Numbered from the stretch's first letter, positions 1-8,996 are shown. The stretch: DNA of 40,353 nt from an uncultured Faecalibacterium sp. (GCA_934503275.1 CAKSVD010000018.1:1-40353), one strand, 5' to 3'. Notes: a model not told the origin generated them from the sequence alone. Translations and numbers: made by a program.

Positions 1-1808
1 TCCAGTTTGAATGTCTTGCCCGGCGTGATGCCGTTTTCGTTAAAGCTGTCCACGCAGATGTAGTATTCCTGCCCGGCAGTCAGGGTGGAAAGGGTCACTT
101 CGTCTGCATCGTAGACCAGCCAACTCAGATAGAGCTTGTCGGGTGCAACGCCATAGCGGACATTGCAGCCCTGTGCGTTTTCGATGTGCTGCCAGCTGAT
201 CTTTGCGTCCAGTGCATCCACACGAATCCCGGTGGCTTCTGCCTGTGCAGGCTTTGCGCCTTCGCCGTTGCCGAACACCCGCAGGCCGCTGATGCGCAGT
301 GCCTGCCCATAGGGCAGTTCGCCGCCGGTCACCCGGACATACCGGGCACGGATGCCGTCGGCATATTCGTAGTAGCCGTTGGAGCACTCCCGGGCAACCG
401 TTTCGCAAATCGTCCAGTCTGCTCCGTTCACACTGGTCTCTATCGTGTAATGGGAGATCTGCGGCCGGGTCTCGATGTGGCGGGTCTTGCGGGTATCGCC
501 GTAGCTGTCGGCTGGGAAGTCCACCACAAGCTTTTCATCTGCCATATTTACCTGAATGGCGCGGATATCACTCTCTTTGCCAAGGTCCACGCAGAGCCAT
601 TCGCCCGGCTCTGTACCAGCGGCGCTCCACCAGCTGCGGCAGTCCTCGTTGACGGCCAGTGCCGGGCTGCTGCCCTCGGCAGTGCTGGAAGCCGTGACCG
701 GCTTTTTGTAGCTCAGCAGCATCCATTCCGGCTGCTGGCTGGCGGCATCGAACTTGCCAGCCGGGATGCGGTGCGGGTAATCGGCAAAGTTCTGGTTGCA
801 GTAGAGAACCCCGTCTTTGTCGAACCCGGCAGGGAACAGCCCCACCCGGCGCTCAAAGTCATAGTTGACGGAAATGCGCATGGTAGAGGCGTGCCACCAG
901 TTGCCATAGCGGTCGGCAATGGTGCTGCCGTGGCCTGCGCCGGTGATGAATCCGCCGGGCTTTGCGGAAAACGGGTTGGATGCCTGCCGCACAAAGGGAC
1001 CCAGCGGAGAATTGGAGGTGTATACACCATCGGCGTAAGTGTTGTACTGGGTGCCGGGGCAGGCGTATTGCAGGTAATAGATGCCGTTGTGTTTTGTCAT
1101 GAACGCACCCTCGATATAGGGTTTGCCCACGGCGTTGAACATGGCAGTCAGGCTTTCGGCACTCAGGCCGGGGATGTTTGCCATCTGCGGCGGCAGATCC
1201 AGCTTGCCGGTTTCCGGGTTATAGAACTGCTTCATGGACTGGTACAGCACGCTGGCTTCCCGGTCCACAATGCCGTTGTTGCCGGGGCGTTCGTAGCCCA
1301 GTACGGTTTCATTGCCGAAGATCAGCTCCTGCTTTTCACCGATGGGGGTCATGGTGTCCGGGTCCATCTCCACGCCGTAGATGGGCGTAGTATTGGAGCA
1401 GCCCCAGTAGAAGTACACCCGGCCATCATCATCGCAGAACAGGTCCGGGTCCCAGAAAGCAAAGGGCGCAGATACTTCGGTAAACGGCTCGGTCAGGGGG
1501 TCAGCGGTGCGCAGGATGGGACAGTTGCGCCCCTTGCGGCTGGCGCAGAAGTACAGGAAATCGCCCACCTGCCGCACATCGGGGGCATAATCGTAGATCA
1601 GCAGATCCGGGTCTGCATGGAAGTCCCAGTGCAGCAGGTCGTCCGAATACCAGAAGCCCGCCGACATGGAAACAAAGAGATAATATTTGCCCTTGAAGGA
1701 TACCAGCGTGGGGTCTGCACCCTCCCGGAAACCTGCTGTACGGGGGCCTTCCTTCATGTGCTGGTAACGGTAGCCCAGATCAAGGGGATTACAATAGGTT
1801 TGTTTCAT
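1..1808 (-). CDS. Glycoside hydrolase family 43 enzyme with discoidin-like domain (3' end outside window)
   Basis: Hydrolase of the five-bladed GH43 family (beta-xylosidase or alpha-L-arabinofuranosidase type), acting on plant side-chain sugars. About 602 codons are visible and the frame is still open at base 1. The catalytic triad is readable: general base Asp32 in ADPTLV, modulating Asp120 in FWDPDLF, general acid Glu233 in YIEGAF. Residues about 365-520 look like an F5/8 type C (CBM32/discoidin) domain, and the rest resembles a fibronectin III fold. No signal peptide is seen, so it is probably cytoplasmic and works on imported oligosaccharides. ATG at 1808 follows AGGAG and lies 4 bases past the stop of the GH2 gene, so the two are cotranscribed. 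The exact substrate cannot be read from sequence. Confidence 0.9.
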   Translation of the reverse strand, partial: MKQTYCNPLDLGYRYQHMKEGPRTAGFREGADPTLVSFKGKYYLFVSMSAGFWYSDDLLHWDFHADPDLLIYDYAPDVRQVGDFLYFCASRKGRNCPILRTADPLTEPFTEVSAPFAFWDPDLFCDDDGRVYFYWGCSNTTPIYGVEMDPDTMTPIGEKQELIFGNETVLGYERPGNNGIVDREASVLYQSMKQFYNPETGKLDLPPQMANIPGLSAESLTAMFNAVGKPYIEGAFMTKHNGIYYLQYACPGTQYNTYADGVYTSNSPLGPFVRQASNPFSAKPGGFITGAGHGSTIADRYGNWWHASTMRISVNYDFERRVGLFPAGFDKDGVLYCNQNFADYPHRIPAGKFDAASQQPEWMLLSYKKPVTASSTAEGSSPALAVNEDCRSWWSAAGTEPGEWLCVDLGKESDIRAIQVNMADEKLVVDFPADSYGDTRKTRHIETRPQISHYTIETSVNGADWTICETVARECSNGYYEYADGIRARYVRVTGGELPYGQALRISGLRVFGNGEGAKPAQAEATGIRVDALDAKISWQHIENAQGCNVRYGVAPDKLYLSWLVYDADEVTLSTLTAGQEYYICVDSFNENGITPGKTFKL

Positions 1809-1812
1809 CGAA

Positions 1813-4020
1813 TCACTCCTTGGAAATGCCCTGCAATACACGGTTCAGCTGCTTGATGTCCTCTTCCGAAGCGCCGGCCTGCATCAGCATGGATTCAATG
1901 GTCATCCGCCGCATGGCGCGCTCCATCATCGCCACCAGAGCCGGGTTGTCCTTCACGGCGGCGGCAACATCTCCGCGGGCAGCGGCGGCTTTATCAGAGA
2001 TCTGCTTCAGGATGGGACCAACTTTCGGGTCTGCCGTGGCGGCAGCCATGTTGTCCTTGACCGACCAGCAGCTTTCGTCCAGCTCGCCGTCAAACCAGTT
2101 GGTCACGTTCTTGCGGTTGTCCATGGCGTAATCCGGGTTGGGGGCGTCCACCTTGTTCACCAGGATCACGCTGCTGTGCTCACCGGAGCGTGCCTCAATG
2201 CTGTGTTTGCCGGTGATGGGCAGCTGGAAGGTGAACACCTTGTCGCCCTTACGGGTCTCCACCAGCTGACCGTCCTTGTACAGCGAGACCTCCGGCAGAT
2301 TGGAGTAGACCTTGATCTCAGTCACATCCTCGGCGCGGTCTACATAGCGGCTGCCGCACAGGTGCACGAACGGCTCCTTGCTCCAGTAGGCCTTGTAGAG
2401 ATAGAAGGGGTCTTTTTTGAGCTTGCGGTCAAAGGTGACAAGGCCCTTCTGGTTCTCGCCGTGCTTGCCGCCCTCGTCACGGCCATCGGCGGCAAAATCA
2501 AACATATTCCACACATGGGTCGCCCACAGCCACGGACGAGCGGCGATCATCCGTGCGATATGCTCATGGTAGACGCACTGATAACTCTCGGTGTAGTCGC
2601 CTTTTTCCGGGTGGCTGCTCTGGTACTGGGGGTTGGCATCTGCGCCGTACTCCGAAAAGCCGATGCAGCGGTCAGGGTAATCGGCGTGATACTTGTCAAA
2701 GAACTCGTCGTTCTGCTCCAATTCGCCCAGATACCAGCCGAAGTAGAGGTTGTAGCTGTTCACATCGGGAATTTCCAGAATGGGACTGGTGGTCTCCAGC
2801 ATAAACACGTTTGCCATGGTGGTCTTGCGGGTGGGGTCCAGCTTGTGCGCCAGCTCGTTCAGCAGACGGTGGTTTTCCAGCAGATCCTCGTTGACAGCAG
2901 AAGCAGCGGTGATCTCGTTGGAAAGGCCCCACACGGCAATGCAGGGGTGGTTGTAGTTCTGGACGATCAGCTCTTCCATCTGGGTCAGGGTGTTGGCACG
3001 GCCGTTGGTCATGTGCATGGTGATGTAGGGGATCTCTGCCCAGATGACAAGACCCTTTTCATCACACAGGTCGTAGAAATACTGTGCGTGCTGATAGTGT
3101 GCCAGCCGGATGGTGTTGGCGCCGATTTCCAGAATGAGGGCAATGTCCTCCTCCATCATTTCGTTGGTCAGGGCAATGCCCGCACCTTTTCGGTCCTGAT
3201 GGCGGGAAACACCGCGCAGCGGATATTCCCGGCCATTCAGGATAAAGCCCTTCTGGGGGTCGATCTCAAACTTGCGGCAGCCGAACCGGGCGGAGGTCTC
3301 CTCGCCATTGTCCAGCTTGGCAGATACGGTGTAGAGGAAGGGGTCGTCCACGCCATCCCACAGGTGGGCGTTGTTCAGCGTGAAAACAACCTTTGCGGTG
3401 CCCTTTTCCACCGGGGCGGTGAGGGTCTGCCCCTCCAGTGCAAAGGTCACGTTCTGTGCGCCCACCACGGCGGCTTCTACGGTGACCTCAGAGGTCTTGG
3501 CAGCAAGGTCGGTGACGATGGGGGTCACCTTCAGTGCCGGTGCGCCGTTAGCGGGCAGGGCAAAGTGTTCTGCCGGGACGATATGCAGGGTCACATCCCG
3601 GTAAATGCCGCCGTAGAAGGTAAAATCGGCTTTCTGGGGATACACGGTGTCGTTGTCGCGGTTGTCCACGGAAATTGCCAGCAGATTTTCCGCTTTGAGG
3701 TGGTCGGTCAGCTCTACCCGGAAGGTGGAGTAGCCGCCCTTGTGCTCGGCCAGCTTTTCACCGTTCAGGTAGACGGCGGCGGTCATAGCTGCGCCGTCCA
3801 GCTGCAAAACAGCCTTGCCGCCTGCCGGGATGGTGGGCTTTGCCAGGGCCAGCGTATACCAGCAGGTGCCGCGATAGTAATCGTTGCCGCCGTCCTGACC
3901 GTCCACTGCGTTCCAGGTGTGGGGCAGAGCAATGGCCTCACCCATAACAGCGGTGGGGATGCCGGGGTTCTCCTTGGTAAAATGCCAGTCGCTCTGATTC
4001 AACAGGATGGTCTTGCTCAT
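1813..4020 (-). CDS. Glycoside hydrolase family 2 (beta-galactosidase/beta-glucuronidase-like)
   Basis: A 735-residue retaining beta-glycosidase. It has the GH2 order: sugar-binding jelly roll (about 1-150), immunoglobulin-like domain (150-255) and TIM barrel (255-620). The acid/base Glu369 is in GLSNEITAAS and the nucleophile Glu457 in GFSEYGAD. The start at 4020 (MSKTILLNQ) is preferred to an upstream in-frame start because AAAGGAG stands just before it. The last ~90 residues form a charged helical tail not needed for the GH2 fold, resembling the tail of the SDR protein at 7914-8921. There is no signal peptide. It lies between a GPH symporter and a GH43 enzyme on one strand, so it probably cleaves imported oligosaccharides. 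Galactosidase versus glucuronidase activity is not resolved. Confidence 0.93.
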   Translation of the reverse strand: MSKTILLNQSDWHFTKENPGIPTAVMGEAIALPHTWNAVDGQDGGNDYYRGTCWYTLALAKPTIPAGGKAVLQLDGAAMTAAVYLNGEKLAEHKGGYSTFRVELTDHLKAENLLAISVDNRDNDTVYPQKADFTFYGGIYRDVTLHIVPAEHFALPANGAPALKVTPIVTDLAAKTSEVTVEAAVVGAQNVTFALEGQTLTAPVEKGTAKVVFTLNNAHLWDGVDDPFLYTVSAKLDNGEETSARFGCRKFEIDPQKGFILNGREYPLRGVSRHQDRKGAGIALTNEMMEEDIALILEIGANTIRLAHYQHAQYFYDLCDEKGLVIWAEIPYITMHMTNGRANTLTQMEELIVQNYNHPCIAVWGLSNEITAASAVNEDLLENHRLLNELAHKLDPTRKTTMANVFMLETTSPILEIPDVNSYNLYFGWYLGELEQNDEFFDKYHADYPDRCIGFSEYGADANPQYQSSHPEKGDYTESYQCVYHEHIARMIAARPWLWATHVWNMFDFAADGRDEGGKHGENQKGLVTFDRKLKKDPFYLYKAYWSKEPFVHLCGSRYVDRAEDVTEIKVYSNLPEVSLYKDGQLVETRKGDKVFTFQLPITGKHSIEARSGEHSSVILVNKVDAPNPDYAMDNRKNVTNWFDGELDESCWSVKDNMAAATADPKVGPILKQISDKAAAARGDVAAAVKDNPALVAMMERAMRRMTIESMLMQAGASEEDIKQLNRVLQGISKE

Positions 4021-4038
4021 GGTAAAAACTCCTTTATA

Positions 4039-4068
4039 ATTATAAAAGATGGATAGAATCAGCAAAAA
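4039..4068 (-). promoter_or_regulatory. Possible promoter for the GH2-GH43 pair
   Basis: On the minus strand a perfect TATAAT (4044-4039) lies 18 bases after TTTTTG (4068-4063), which is also the T-run of the terminator behind the symporter gene. The -35 is poor. The pair may be transcribed from here, or by read-through of the terminator. Confidence 0.35.
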
Positions 4069-4094
4069 CCGAAAGAGCGTATGAGCCCTTTCGG
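4064..4094 (-). terminator. Intrinsic terminator after the GPH symporter
   Basis: CCGAAAG (4069-4075) pairs with CTTTCGG (4088-4094). On the minus strand the hairpin is followed by TTTTT. It lies between the symporter stop and the GH2 start, so it should lower or separate expression of the downstream hydrolases. Confidence 0.7.
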
Positions 4095-4107
4095 TCTTTG
4101 CAGGGTG

Positions 4108-5598
4108 TTACTGCATCTGTTCTGCAATTACTTCATGACGAAGGGCTTCTTTCTTATCTGCGATGCGCTTCTGGACGTTGACCATTTCTTCCTTGGTCAG
4201 CGGGCAGCCCAGCATGGCGATCAGGGTGATGGCCCAGCCCAGCATGGGCAGACCGAACTTGATGGCAAGGGTCATCCAGAAGATGCCGCTGGTGTAGGGA
4301 TCCGTGGGCTGGGGCATGGTGGTGGTGTAACCCAGAAGGGCGACCGCACCGGTGGCGATGACAGCAGCCACCGAGGTGATGAGCTTGTCCACCAGACTGT
4401 AAGTACCAGAAACGACAGCCGGGATATAGCGGCCGCTGCGGTCCAGCTCGTAGTCGATGGTATCAGCCATGTAAGAAGTGTTGGAGGTAGTAATGCACAT
4501 CATGGAACCGTTCTGCAGCAGAGTCAGTAGGACGTAAACGATCATGTTCCAGCTGCCGATCACACCGATCTGACGAGTGTCGGTAAAGATGAAGAACAGG
4601 AACAGCACAGAGGCGATGGCCATGCTGACGCAGGTCCAGGTCACGATGCCCTTCTTGCTGCCATTTTTGCCCACATACTTTGCACCGAAGGCCGCAAAGA
4701 AGATGGAAGGCACCATGCTGATCACGCCAAGGGTGGTAGCAAGACCCATGTTGCCGATGAGGATGCCGTTCAGCATCGTGTTGATGATGGCCTGGCTGCC
4801 TACCTGCTGTGCCAGCTTATCGGAAGCGTTGGAGGCGATGTAGCACTGCAGGGGCTTGTTGTGCTTGAGCACCTCAAGAATATCCGCAGTTTTCAGCGGC
4901 TCGTGTTTTTTGCTGGTGCCCTCGAAGTTTTCGGGCTTATCGTAGGCGGAGATACCGGCGCAGACGATCAGGGTGCCGATGCCGGCAATGATCAGCACGA
5001 TGGTGCAGACCGTGCTGAGGAAATCCTGATTAAAGGTGCCGCCGCACTTGGGCAGGATGACGGTGTAGATCAGCATGCTCATGCCCATGGGCACGGCGTA
5101 GTTCAGCGCAGTGGTCCAGACACCGATGGTGGGACGCTGGCGGGGATCGTTGGTCATAATAGCCGGCAGGGTCTGGGCGGTCATGTTGGTGACGGTATAG
5201 CCGATGATGTAAATAATGTAGGTCAAAACGAACACCGGCAGGCCGAAGCCCTTGCTGGAGCACAGGTTGAACATACACAGCAGGCCGACAGCCTCGATCA
5301 GGTAGCCGCTGATCAGCAGAATGCGCAGCTTGCCGAAACGGGTGTTGACGCGGTCGTAGATGAACGCCAGCATCGGGTCGGTAAAGCCGTCCAGAATGCG
5401 GGCCAGCATCAGGATGAGACCGACGGTTGCAGTGGTGATGCCGTAGCCGATGCTGGCAGAATAACTGGCCATACCGATCAGGGAATAGATGCTCATGCCC
5501 ACAAAAGCGTTGCAGGCGTAACAGATGATCTGCCAGAGCTTTGCACGGCGGTACTGGACGCCGTCTACTTCACTGGCACTGGGTTTCTTTTGGAACAT
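4108..5598 (-). CDS. GPH-family glycoside:cation symporter (MFS)
   Basis: A 496-residue integral membrane protein with about 12 hydrophobic segments. It resembles the glycoside-pentoside-hexuronide:cation symporters (MelB/XynB/UidB type). The N-terminus (RRAKLWQIICYACNAFVGMS) and the conserved loop DPMLAFIYDRVNTRFGKLR, which matches the GPH family's D-P-x-x-G/A-x-x-x-D-R signature, support this. It probably imports a glycoside or oligosaccharide with Na+ or H+. The start follows a strong AGGAGG. A terminator stands behind it, then GH2 and GH43 hydrolases; a GH1 glucosidase is divergent, so transporter and hydrolases form one utilisation locus. The 228-base divergent region upstream shows no strong sigma-70 promoter, which suggests an activator is needed. 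Confidence 0.9.
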   Translation of the reverse strand: MFQKKPSASEVDGVQYRRAKLWQIICYACNAFVGMSIYSLIGMASYSASIGYGITTATVGLILMLARILDGFTDPMLAFIYDRVNTRFGKLRILLISGYLIEAVGLLCMFNLCSSKGFGLPVFVLTYIIYIIGYTVTNMTAQTLPAIMTNDPRQRPTIGVWTTALNYAVPMGMSMLIYTVILPKCGGTFNQDFLSTVCTIVLIIAGIGTLIVCAGISAYDKPENFEGTSKKHEPLKTADILEVLKHNKPLQCYIASNASDKLAQQVGSQAIINTMLNGILIGNMGLATTLGVISMVPSIFFAAFGAKYVGKNGSKKGIVTWTCVSMAIASVLFLFFIFTDTRQIGVIGSWNMIVYVLLTLLQNGSMMCITTSNTSYMADTIDYELDRSGRYIPAVVSGTYSLVDKLITSVAAVIATGAVALLGYTTTMPQPTDPYTSGIFWMTLAIKFGLPMLGWAITLIAMLGCPLTKEEMVNVQKRIADKKEALRHEVIAEQMQ

Positions 5599-5826
5599 AA
5601 TGATTTTCCTCCTTTTTGTGTGAACTGAGTTCCGCTTTTTCTGACACCAGAATAACAGAATGCAACAGCCACTGTCGGATGAAAAACAACAATTAAGGAT
5701 AAAAATTCGTGCAATAATTTGCGGTGCGTGAATTTGCGCCCGCCTTCACGATTTATTGTCCCATAGGGGCAAAACAGGTCTGCTACAATAGTCTCAACAA
5801 GCAACACGCAGGAAGGGAGAACCATC

Positions 5827-7128
5827 ATGCAGAAATTTGAAAAAGGCTTTTTCATCGGTGCTGCAACAGCAGCCCATCAGGTAGAGGGCAACAATACGAA
5901 TAGTGACTACTGGGCACAGGAGCAGCTGCCCCATTCCAGCTTTACAGAGCCCAGCGGCATTGCCTGCGACCATTATCAACGGTACGAAGAAGATATCAAG
6001 CTCTTGGCCGATGCCGGGCTGAATGCCTACCGCTTTTCTATCGAGTGGGCACGGGTAGAGCCGGAGGAAGGAAAGTTCGCCCCGGAAGCTATCGAGCATT
6101 ACCGCAAGGTGATCGCCTGCTGCAAAGCGCATGGCGTAGAACCCATCGTGACGCTGCTGCACTTCACCAGCCCGAAATGGCTCATCTGCAAGGGCGGCTG
6201 GGAAACCGAAAGCACCGTAGAGGATTTTAAACGTTATGTGACCTATGTGATGGAACAGCTGGGCAGCGAGCTGCGCTATGTCTGCACCATCAACGAGGCC
6301 AATATGGGCTTGCAGCTGGCCGCGATCTCCAAGCGGTTCCGTCTGATGGCAGAACGGGCTGCCCAAAATGCCGCATCGGCCGGAAAGTCTGCCGAGGGCA
6401 CGGTGCAGGTGGGCATGAACTTCCAGAAGATGATGGAAAACATGAAGTATGCCGCCATGGAGAATGCACAGGTGTTCGGCACACCCCAGCCGCAGATCTT
6501 TGTCAGCGAGCGCACCCCGGAAGGTGATCTGCTGGTGATGCGTGCCCATGCAGCCGCACGGGATGCCATCAAAGCCCTCTGCCCGCAGGTCAAGGTGGGC
6601 CTGACCCTTTCGCTGCACGACTTGCAGGCACAGCCCGGCGGCGAAGCCTTTGCCGAGGCCGCATGGCAGGAGGAGTTCACCCATTATCTGCCTTATATCA
6701 AAGACGATGATTTTCTGGGTGTGCAGAACTATACCCGCACCCTTTATGGCCCGCAGGGGCAGCTGCCGGCACCGGAGGGCGCAGAACTGACCCAGATGGA
6801 CTACGAGGTCTATCCGCAGGCACTGGAACACGTCATTCGCAAGGTGGCAGAGGAATTCAAGGGTGACCTGATCGTGACCGAAAACGGCATTGCCACCGCC
6901 GATGATACCCGCCGTGTGGCATTTATCCGGCAGGCACTGGATGGCGTGCAGCACTGCATTGCCGACGGCATCCCGGTGAAGGGATACTTCCATTGGAGCC
7001 TGATGGACAACTTTGAGTGGCAGAAGGGCTATGCCATGCAGTTTGGACTGATCGCCGTGAACCGCGAAACGATGGAGCGGACAGCAAAGCCCAGCCTTGG
7101 GGTGCTGGGTAGTTACGCAGAAAGATAA
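5827..7128 (+). CDS. Glycoside hydrolase family 1 beta-glucosidase-like enzyme
   Basis: A 433-residue GH1 TIM-barrel enzyme of normal family length, a retaining beta-glucosidase/beta-galactosidase type. The acid/base is Glu157 in TINEANMG (the usual TxNEP with Ala in place of Pro) and the nucleophile is Glu352 in IVTENGIA. Other GH1 marks are GAATAAHQVEG at the N-terminus and YRFSIEWARVEPEEG. The C-terminal region has FHWSLMDNFEWQKGY, typical of aglycone and glycone contacts. There is no signal peptide, so it is cytoplasmic. GGGAG precedes the ATG. It is divergent from the GPH symporter and ends at a strong hairpin. Whether it takes phosphorylated or free sugars is not clear; no PTS gene is nearby, which favours unphosphorylated substrates. 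Confidence 0.93.
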   Translation: MQKFEKGFFIGAATAAHQVEGNNTNSDYWAQEQLPHSSFTEPSGIACDHYQRYEEDIKLLADAGLNAYRFSIEWARVEPEEGKFAPEAIEHYRKVIACCKAHGVEPIVTLLHFTSPKWLICKGGWETESTVEDFKRYVTYVMEQLGSELRYVCTINEANMGLQLAAISKRFRLMAERAAQNAASAGKSAEGTVQVGMNFQKMMENMKYAAMENAQVFGTPQPQIFVSERTPEGDLLVMRAHAAARDAIKALCPQVKVGLTLSLHDLQAQPGGEAFAEAAWQEEFTHYLPYIKDDDFLGVQNYTRTLYGPQGQLPAPEGAELTQMDYEVYPQALEHVIRKVAEEFKGDLIVTENGIATADDTRRVAFIRQALDGVQHCIADGIPVKGYFHWSLMDNFEWQKGYAMQFGLIAVNRETMERTAKPSLGVLGSYAER

Positions 7129-7140
7129 GCTGCAATAGCA

Positions 7141-7180
7141 AAAAACAGGCTGCGGAAGATGCTTCTTGCAGCCTGTTTTG
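7141..7180. terminator. Bidirectional terminator between GH1 and tetR
   Basis: AAAACAGGCTGC (7142-7153) pairs with GCAGCCTGTTTT (7168-7179). A-rich and T-rich flanks make it work for the plus-strand GH1 gene and the converging minus-strand TetR gene. Confidence 0.85.
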
Positions 7181-7182
7181 GC

Positions 7183-7719
7183 TCAGTGGGAAAGATGCAG
7201 ACCGTGGACACCATTCGCAACCACGGCGGCAATTACGTTGATGTGCTTTTGCGCCAGTTTTGCATCGGTGTTCAGAAGCCCCGAAAGGCCGTTCATTACA
7301 AAAATCAGGATGGCTCCGACATTTTCATATTGGGATGGTTCCATGTTTGCGAGTTTGATTTGTTCCAGTATCGCATCACGCAGATGCTGTGTAAAGCGGT
7401 TCATCGCGGATGCCGGAACGACACCGAGGTAATCGGTTGCCTGTTGGAGAGAAGCAAACATCTCCTGCACAAAGGCCTCCGGCGCATCTAGCAGCTGCTG
7501 TGCGCCGCCCATATTGTCGCAGACGAGCTGGACTGTTTGCAGTTCCATTTCGGCGGTGAGCGCATCCAGCGTTTCGTAGTGGGAATAAAAGGTCGTTTTG
7601 TTGATCTCGGCGCGTTCGGCAATTTCTTTGACCGTGATCTTTTCGATGGGCTTCTCCCGCAGCAGGGCAACAAACGCTTTCTGAATGGCACGCTTCGTTT
7701 TTTTGACCCGGATATCCAT
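7183..7719 (-). CDS. TetR/AcrR-family transcriptional regulator
   Basis: A 178-residue one-domain repressor. The N-terminal helix-turn-helix spans about residues 8-55, with ITVKEIAERAEINKTTFYSHY as the recognition segment typical of TetR/AcrR proteins. The C-terminal two thirds is a helical ligand-binding and dimer domain without a recognisable ligand signature. ATG follows GGAGG. It is divergent from the SDR-MATE-AraC genes, and a perfect 15-bp palindrome covers the -10 box of that promoter. It therefore probably represses the oxidoreductase and exporter and is released by a small molecule. This role is inferred from position. Confidence 0.92.
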   Translation of the reverse strand: MDIRVKKTKRAIQKAFVALLREKPIEKITVKEIAERAEINKTTFYSHYETLDALTAEMELQTVQLVCDNMGGAQQLLDAPEAFVQEMFASLQQATDYLGVVPASAMNRFTQHLRDAILEQIKLANMEPSQYENVGAILIFVMNGLSGLLNTDAKLAQKHINVIAAVVANGVHGLHLSH

Positions 7720-7752
7720 ACAATTCCTCCGTCAATGTATTTCGTAAAGGAT

Positions 7753-7790
7753 GCTTAACCAACGCTTTGAACGTGATTCGTTGCTTAAAC
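7753..7790. promoter_or_regulatory. Imperfect inverted repeat in the tetR-SDR intergenic region
   Basis: GCTTAACCAACG (7753-7764) and CGTTGCTTAAAC (7779-7790) are inverted repeats matching at 10 of 12 positions, 14 bases apart. They lie just upstream of the tetR start, so could be a second operator. No experiment supports this. Confidence 0.35.
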
Positions 7791-7814
7791 ACCGGACACG
7801 CCGGAAACTGCTGA

Positions 7815-7848
7815 TTGCGGCCCCTGCGGCGCAGTGCTATTATAGCAC
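7815..7848 (+). promoter_or_regulatory. SDR-MATE promoter with palindromic operator over the -10
   Basis: TTGCGG (7815-7820), a 17-base spacer and TATTAT (7838-7843) form a good sigma-70-type promoter. The perfect palindrome GTGCTATTATAGCAC (7834-7848; 7-bp arms, one central base) contains the whole -10 box. This is the layout of a TetR-type operator, and the tetR gene is divergent next to it. Confidence 0.65.
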
Positions 7849-7913
7849 CATGGAGATGGATAAGCAACTCACAGTTGAGTATTTGAGAATGAAACATCAA
7901 GTGGAGGCATTTT

Positions 7914-8921
7914 ATGGATTTCAGCAGTGTGAACGGAAAAGTGGCCATCGTCACCGGCGCAAGCCGTGGCATCGGCCGGGCCATTGCCGAGTGCTTTGGC
8001 GAAAACGGCATGAAGGTGGTCTGTGCAGCCCGCAGTGCAGAGCAGGGGCGGGCTGTGGCAGATGGCATCTGCGCCAAGGGCGGCGATGCCATCTTTATCC
8101 AGACCGATTGCAGCAAGGCTTCTGCCATCAAAGAACTGGTGGATAAGACGGTGACGCACTACGGCAAGCTGGATGGCGTTGTCAGCAACGCAGGCATCGG
8201 CATGGGCGGCACACCGCTGCATGAGTATGAGGTAGAGGATTACGAGAAGATCTTCTCCCTGAACAGCGAGGGCGTCTTTGCCGGGATGAAGTACGGCGCC
8301 AAGGCCATCCTCAAGAGCCACAGCGAAGGCGGATTCCTCATCAATGTGGCATCGGTGGCGGGTCTTGTGCCCCAGCGTGGACAGGCGCTGTACAGTGCCA
8401 CCAAGTTCGGCGTGGTCGGCATGACCCGCGCAGCGGCGCTGGATTACGCAGAATACGGCATTACCGTCAACGCCATCTGTCCCGGCTACACCAGAACCAG
8501 CATTTTCGGGGATGCACCGGCTGCGGCCATGGACTTTTTTGCATCCGACTGCCCGGCAAAGCGGATGGGCGACCCGGAGGAGTGCGCTGCATTGGCACTT
8601 TTCCTTGCCAGCGGTCTGGCACGGTACATCACTGGTGCAGCCATCCCGGTGGACGGCGCACTGTCTGCCGGACACCAGAGCATCAGCAGCTGGAAGCACC
8701 CGGAAATTTTGACCGGCGGCAAGCTGAACAGCCAGAGCACGATTGCAGCACTGATGGAAAACGAGGCCGCAAAAGCCATCGTGGAGCAGTACCTGCCCGG
8801 TTTTGCCGACAACCAGCAGGCAAAAGCTGCCTACGGCATGACATTTGGCAAGATCGGCCCTATGCTGGGTCTGCCGGAAACGGCGCTGAAAGCACTGCTG
8901 GATGCGCTGGACAACCTGTGA
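7914..8921 (+). CDS. SDR-family NAD(P)-dependent oxidoreductase with C-terminal tail
   Basis: A 335-residue protein. Residues 1-255 are a classical short-chain dehydrogenase: cofactor motif TGASRGIG (14-21), NAG (92-94), catalytic Ser147, Tyr160 and Lys164 (YSATK). It should reduce or oxidise a carbonyl/hydroxyl on an unidentified small substrate. Residues about 260-335 are an extra helical tail (PEILTGGKLNSQS onwards, ending LKALLDALDNL) not present in ordinary 250-residue SDRs and similar in pattern to the end of the GH2 protein. GGAGG precedes the ATG. It is followed by a MATE exporter and divergent from TetR, which suggests a detoxification or modification-and-export unit. Confidence 0.92.
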   Translation: MDFSSVNGKVAIVTGASRGIGRAIAECFGENGMKVVCAARSAEQGRAVADGICAKGGDAIFIQTDCSKASAIKELVDKTVTHYGKLDGVVSNAGIGMGGTPLHEYEVEDYEKIFSLNSEGVFAGMKYGAKAILKSHSEGGFLINVASVAGLVPQRGQALYSATKFGVVGMTRAAALDYAEYGITVNAICPGYTRTSIFGDAPAAAMDFFASDCPAKRMGDPEECAALALFLASGLARYITGAAIPVDGALSAGHQSISSWKHPEILTGGKLNSQSTIAALMENEAAKAIVEQYLPGFADNQQAKAAYGMTFGKIGPMLGLPETALKALLDALDNL

Positions 8922-8934
8922 CCGAAGCAGCTCG

Positions 8935-8959
8935 GAAAGCCTCTTTGACAGGGGCTTTC
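8935..8959 (+). terminator. Weak hairpin between SDR and MATE genes
   Basis: GAAAGCCTC (8935-8943) pairs with GGGGCTTTC (8951-8959), including one G-T pair. Only a poor T-run follows. It may attenuate rather than end transcription into the MATE gene. Confidence 0.4.
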
Positions 8960-8996
8960 GTTCTGCCTGCGTGCAGTTGATTTTTGGGAGGAGACC

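Noticed and set aside
186..1856. Long plus-strand open frame antisense to the GH43 gene
   Set aside because: The opposite strand has a clear catalytic protein with RBS and motifs; this frame is the G+C-rich shadow and has no domain.
2176..4056. 626-codon plus-strand frame antisense to GH2
   Set aside because: Shadow of the GH2 gene; no RBS and low-complexity translation.
5794..6993. 399-codon minus-strand frame antisense to GH1
   Set aside because: Shadow of the GH1 gene, whose catalytic motifs are on the plus strand.
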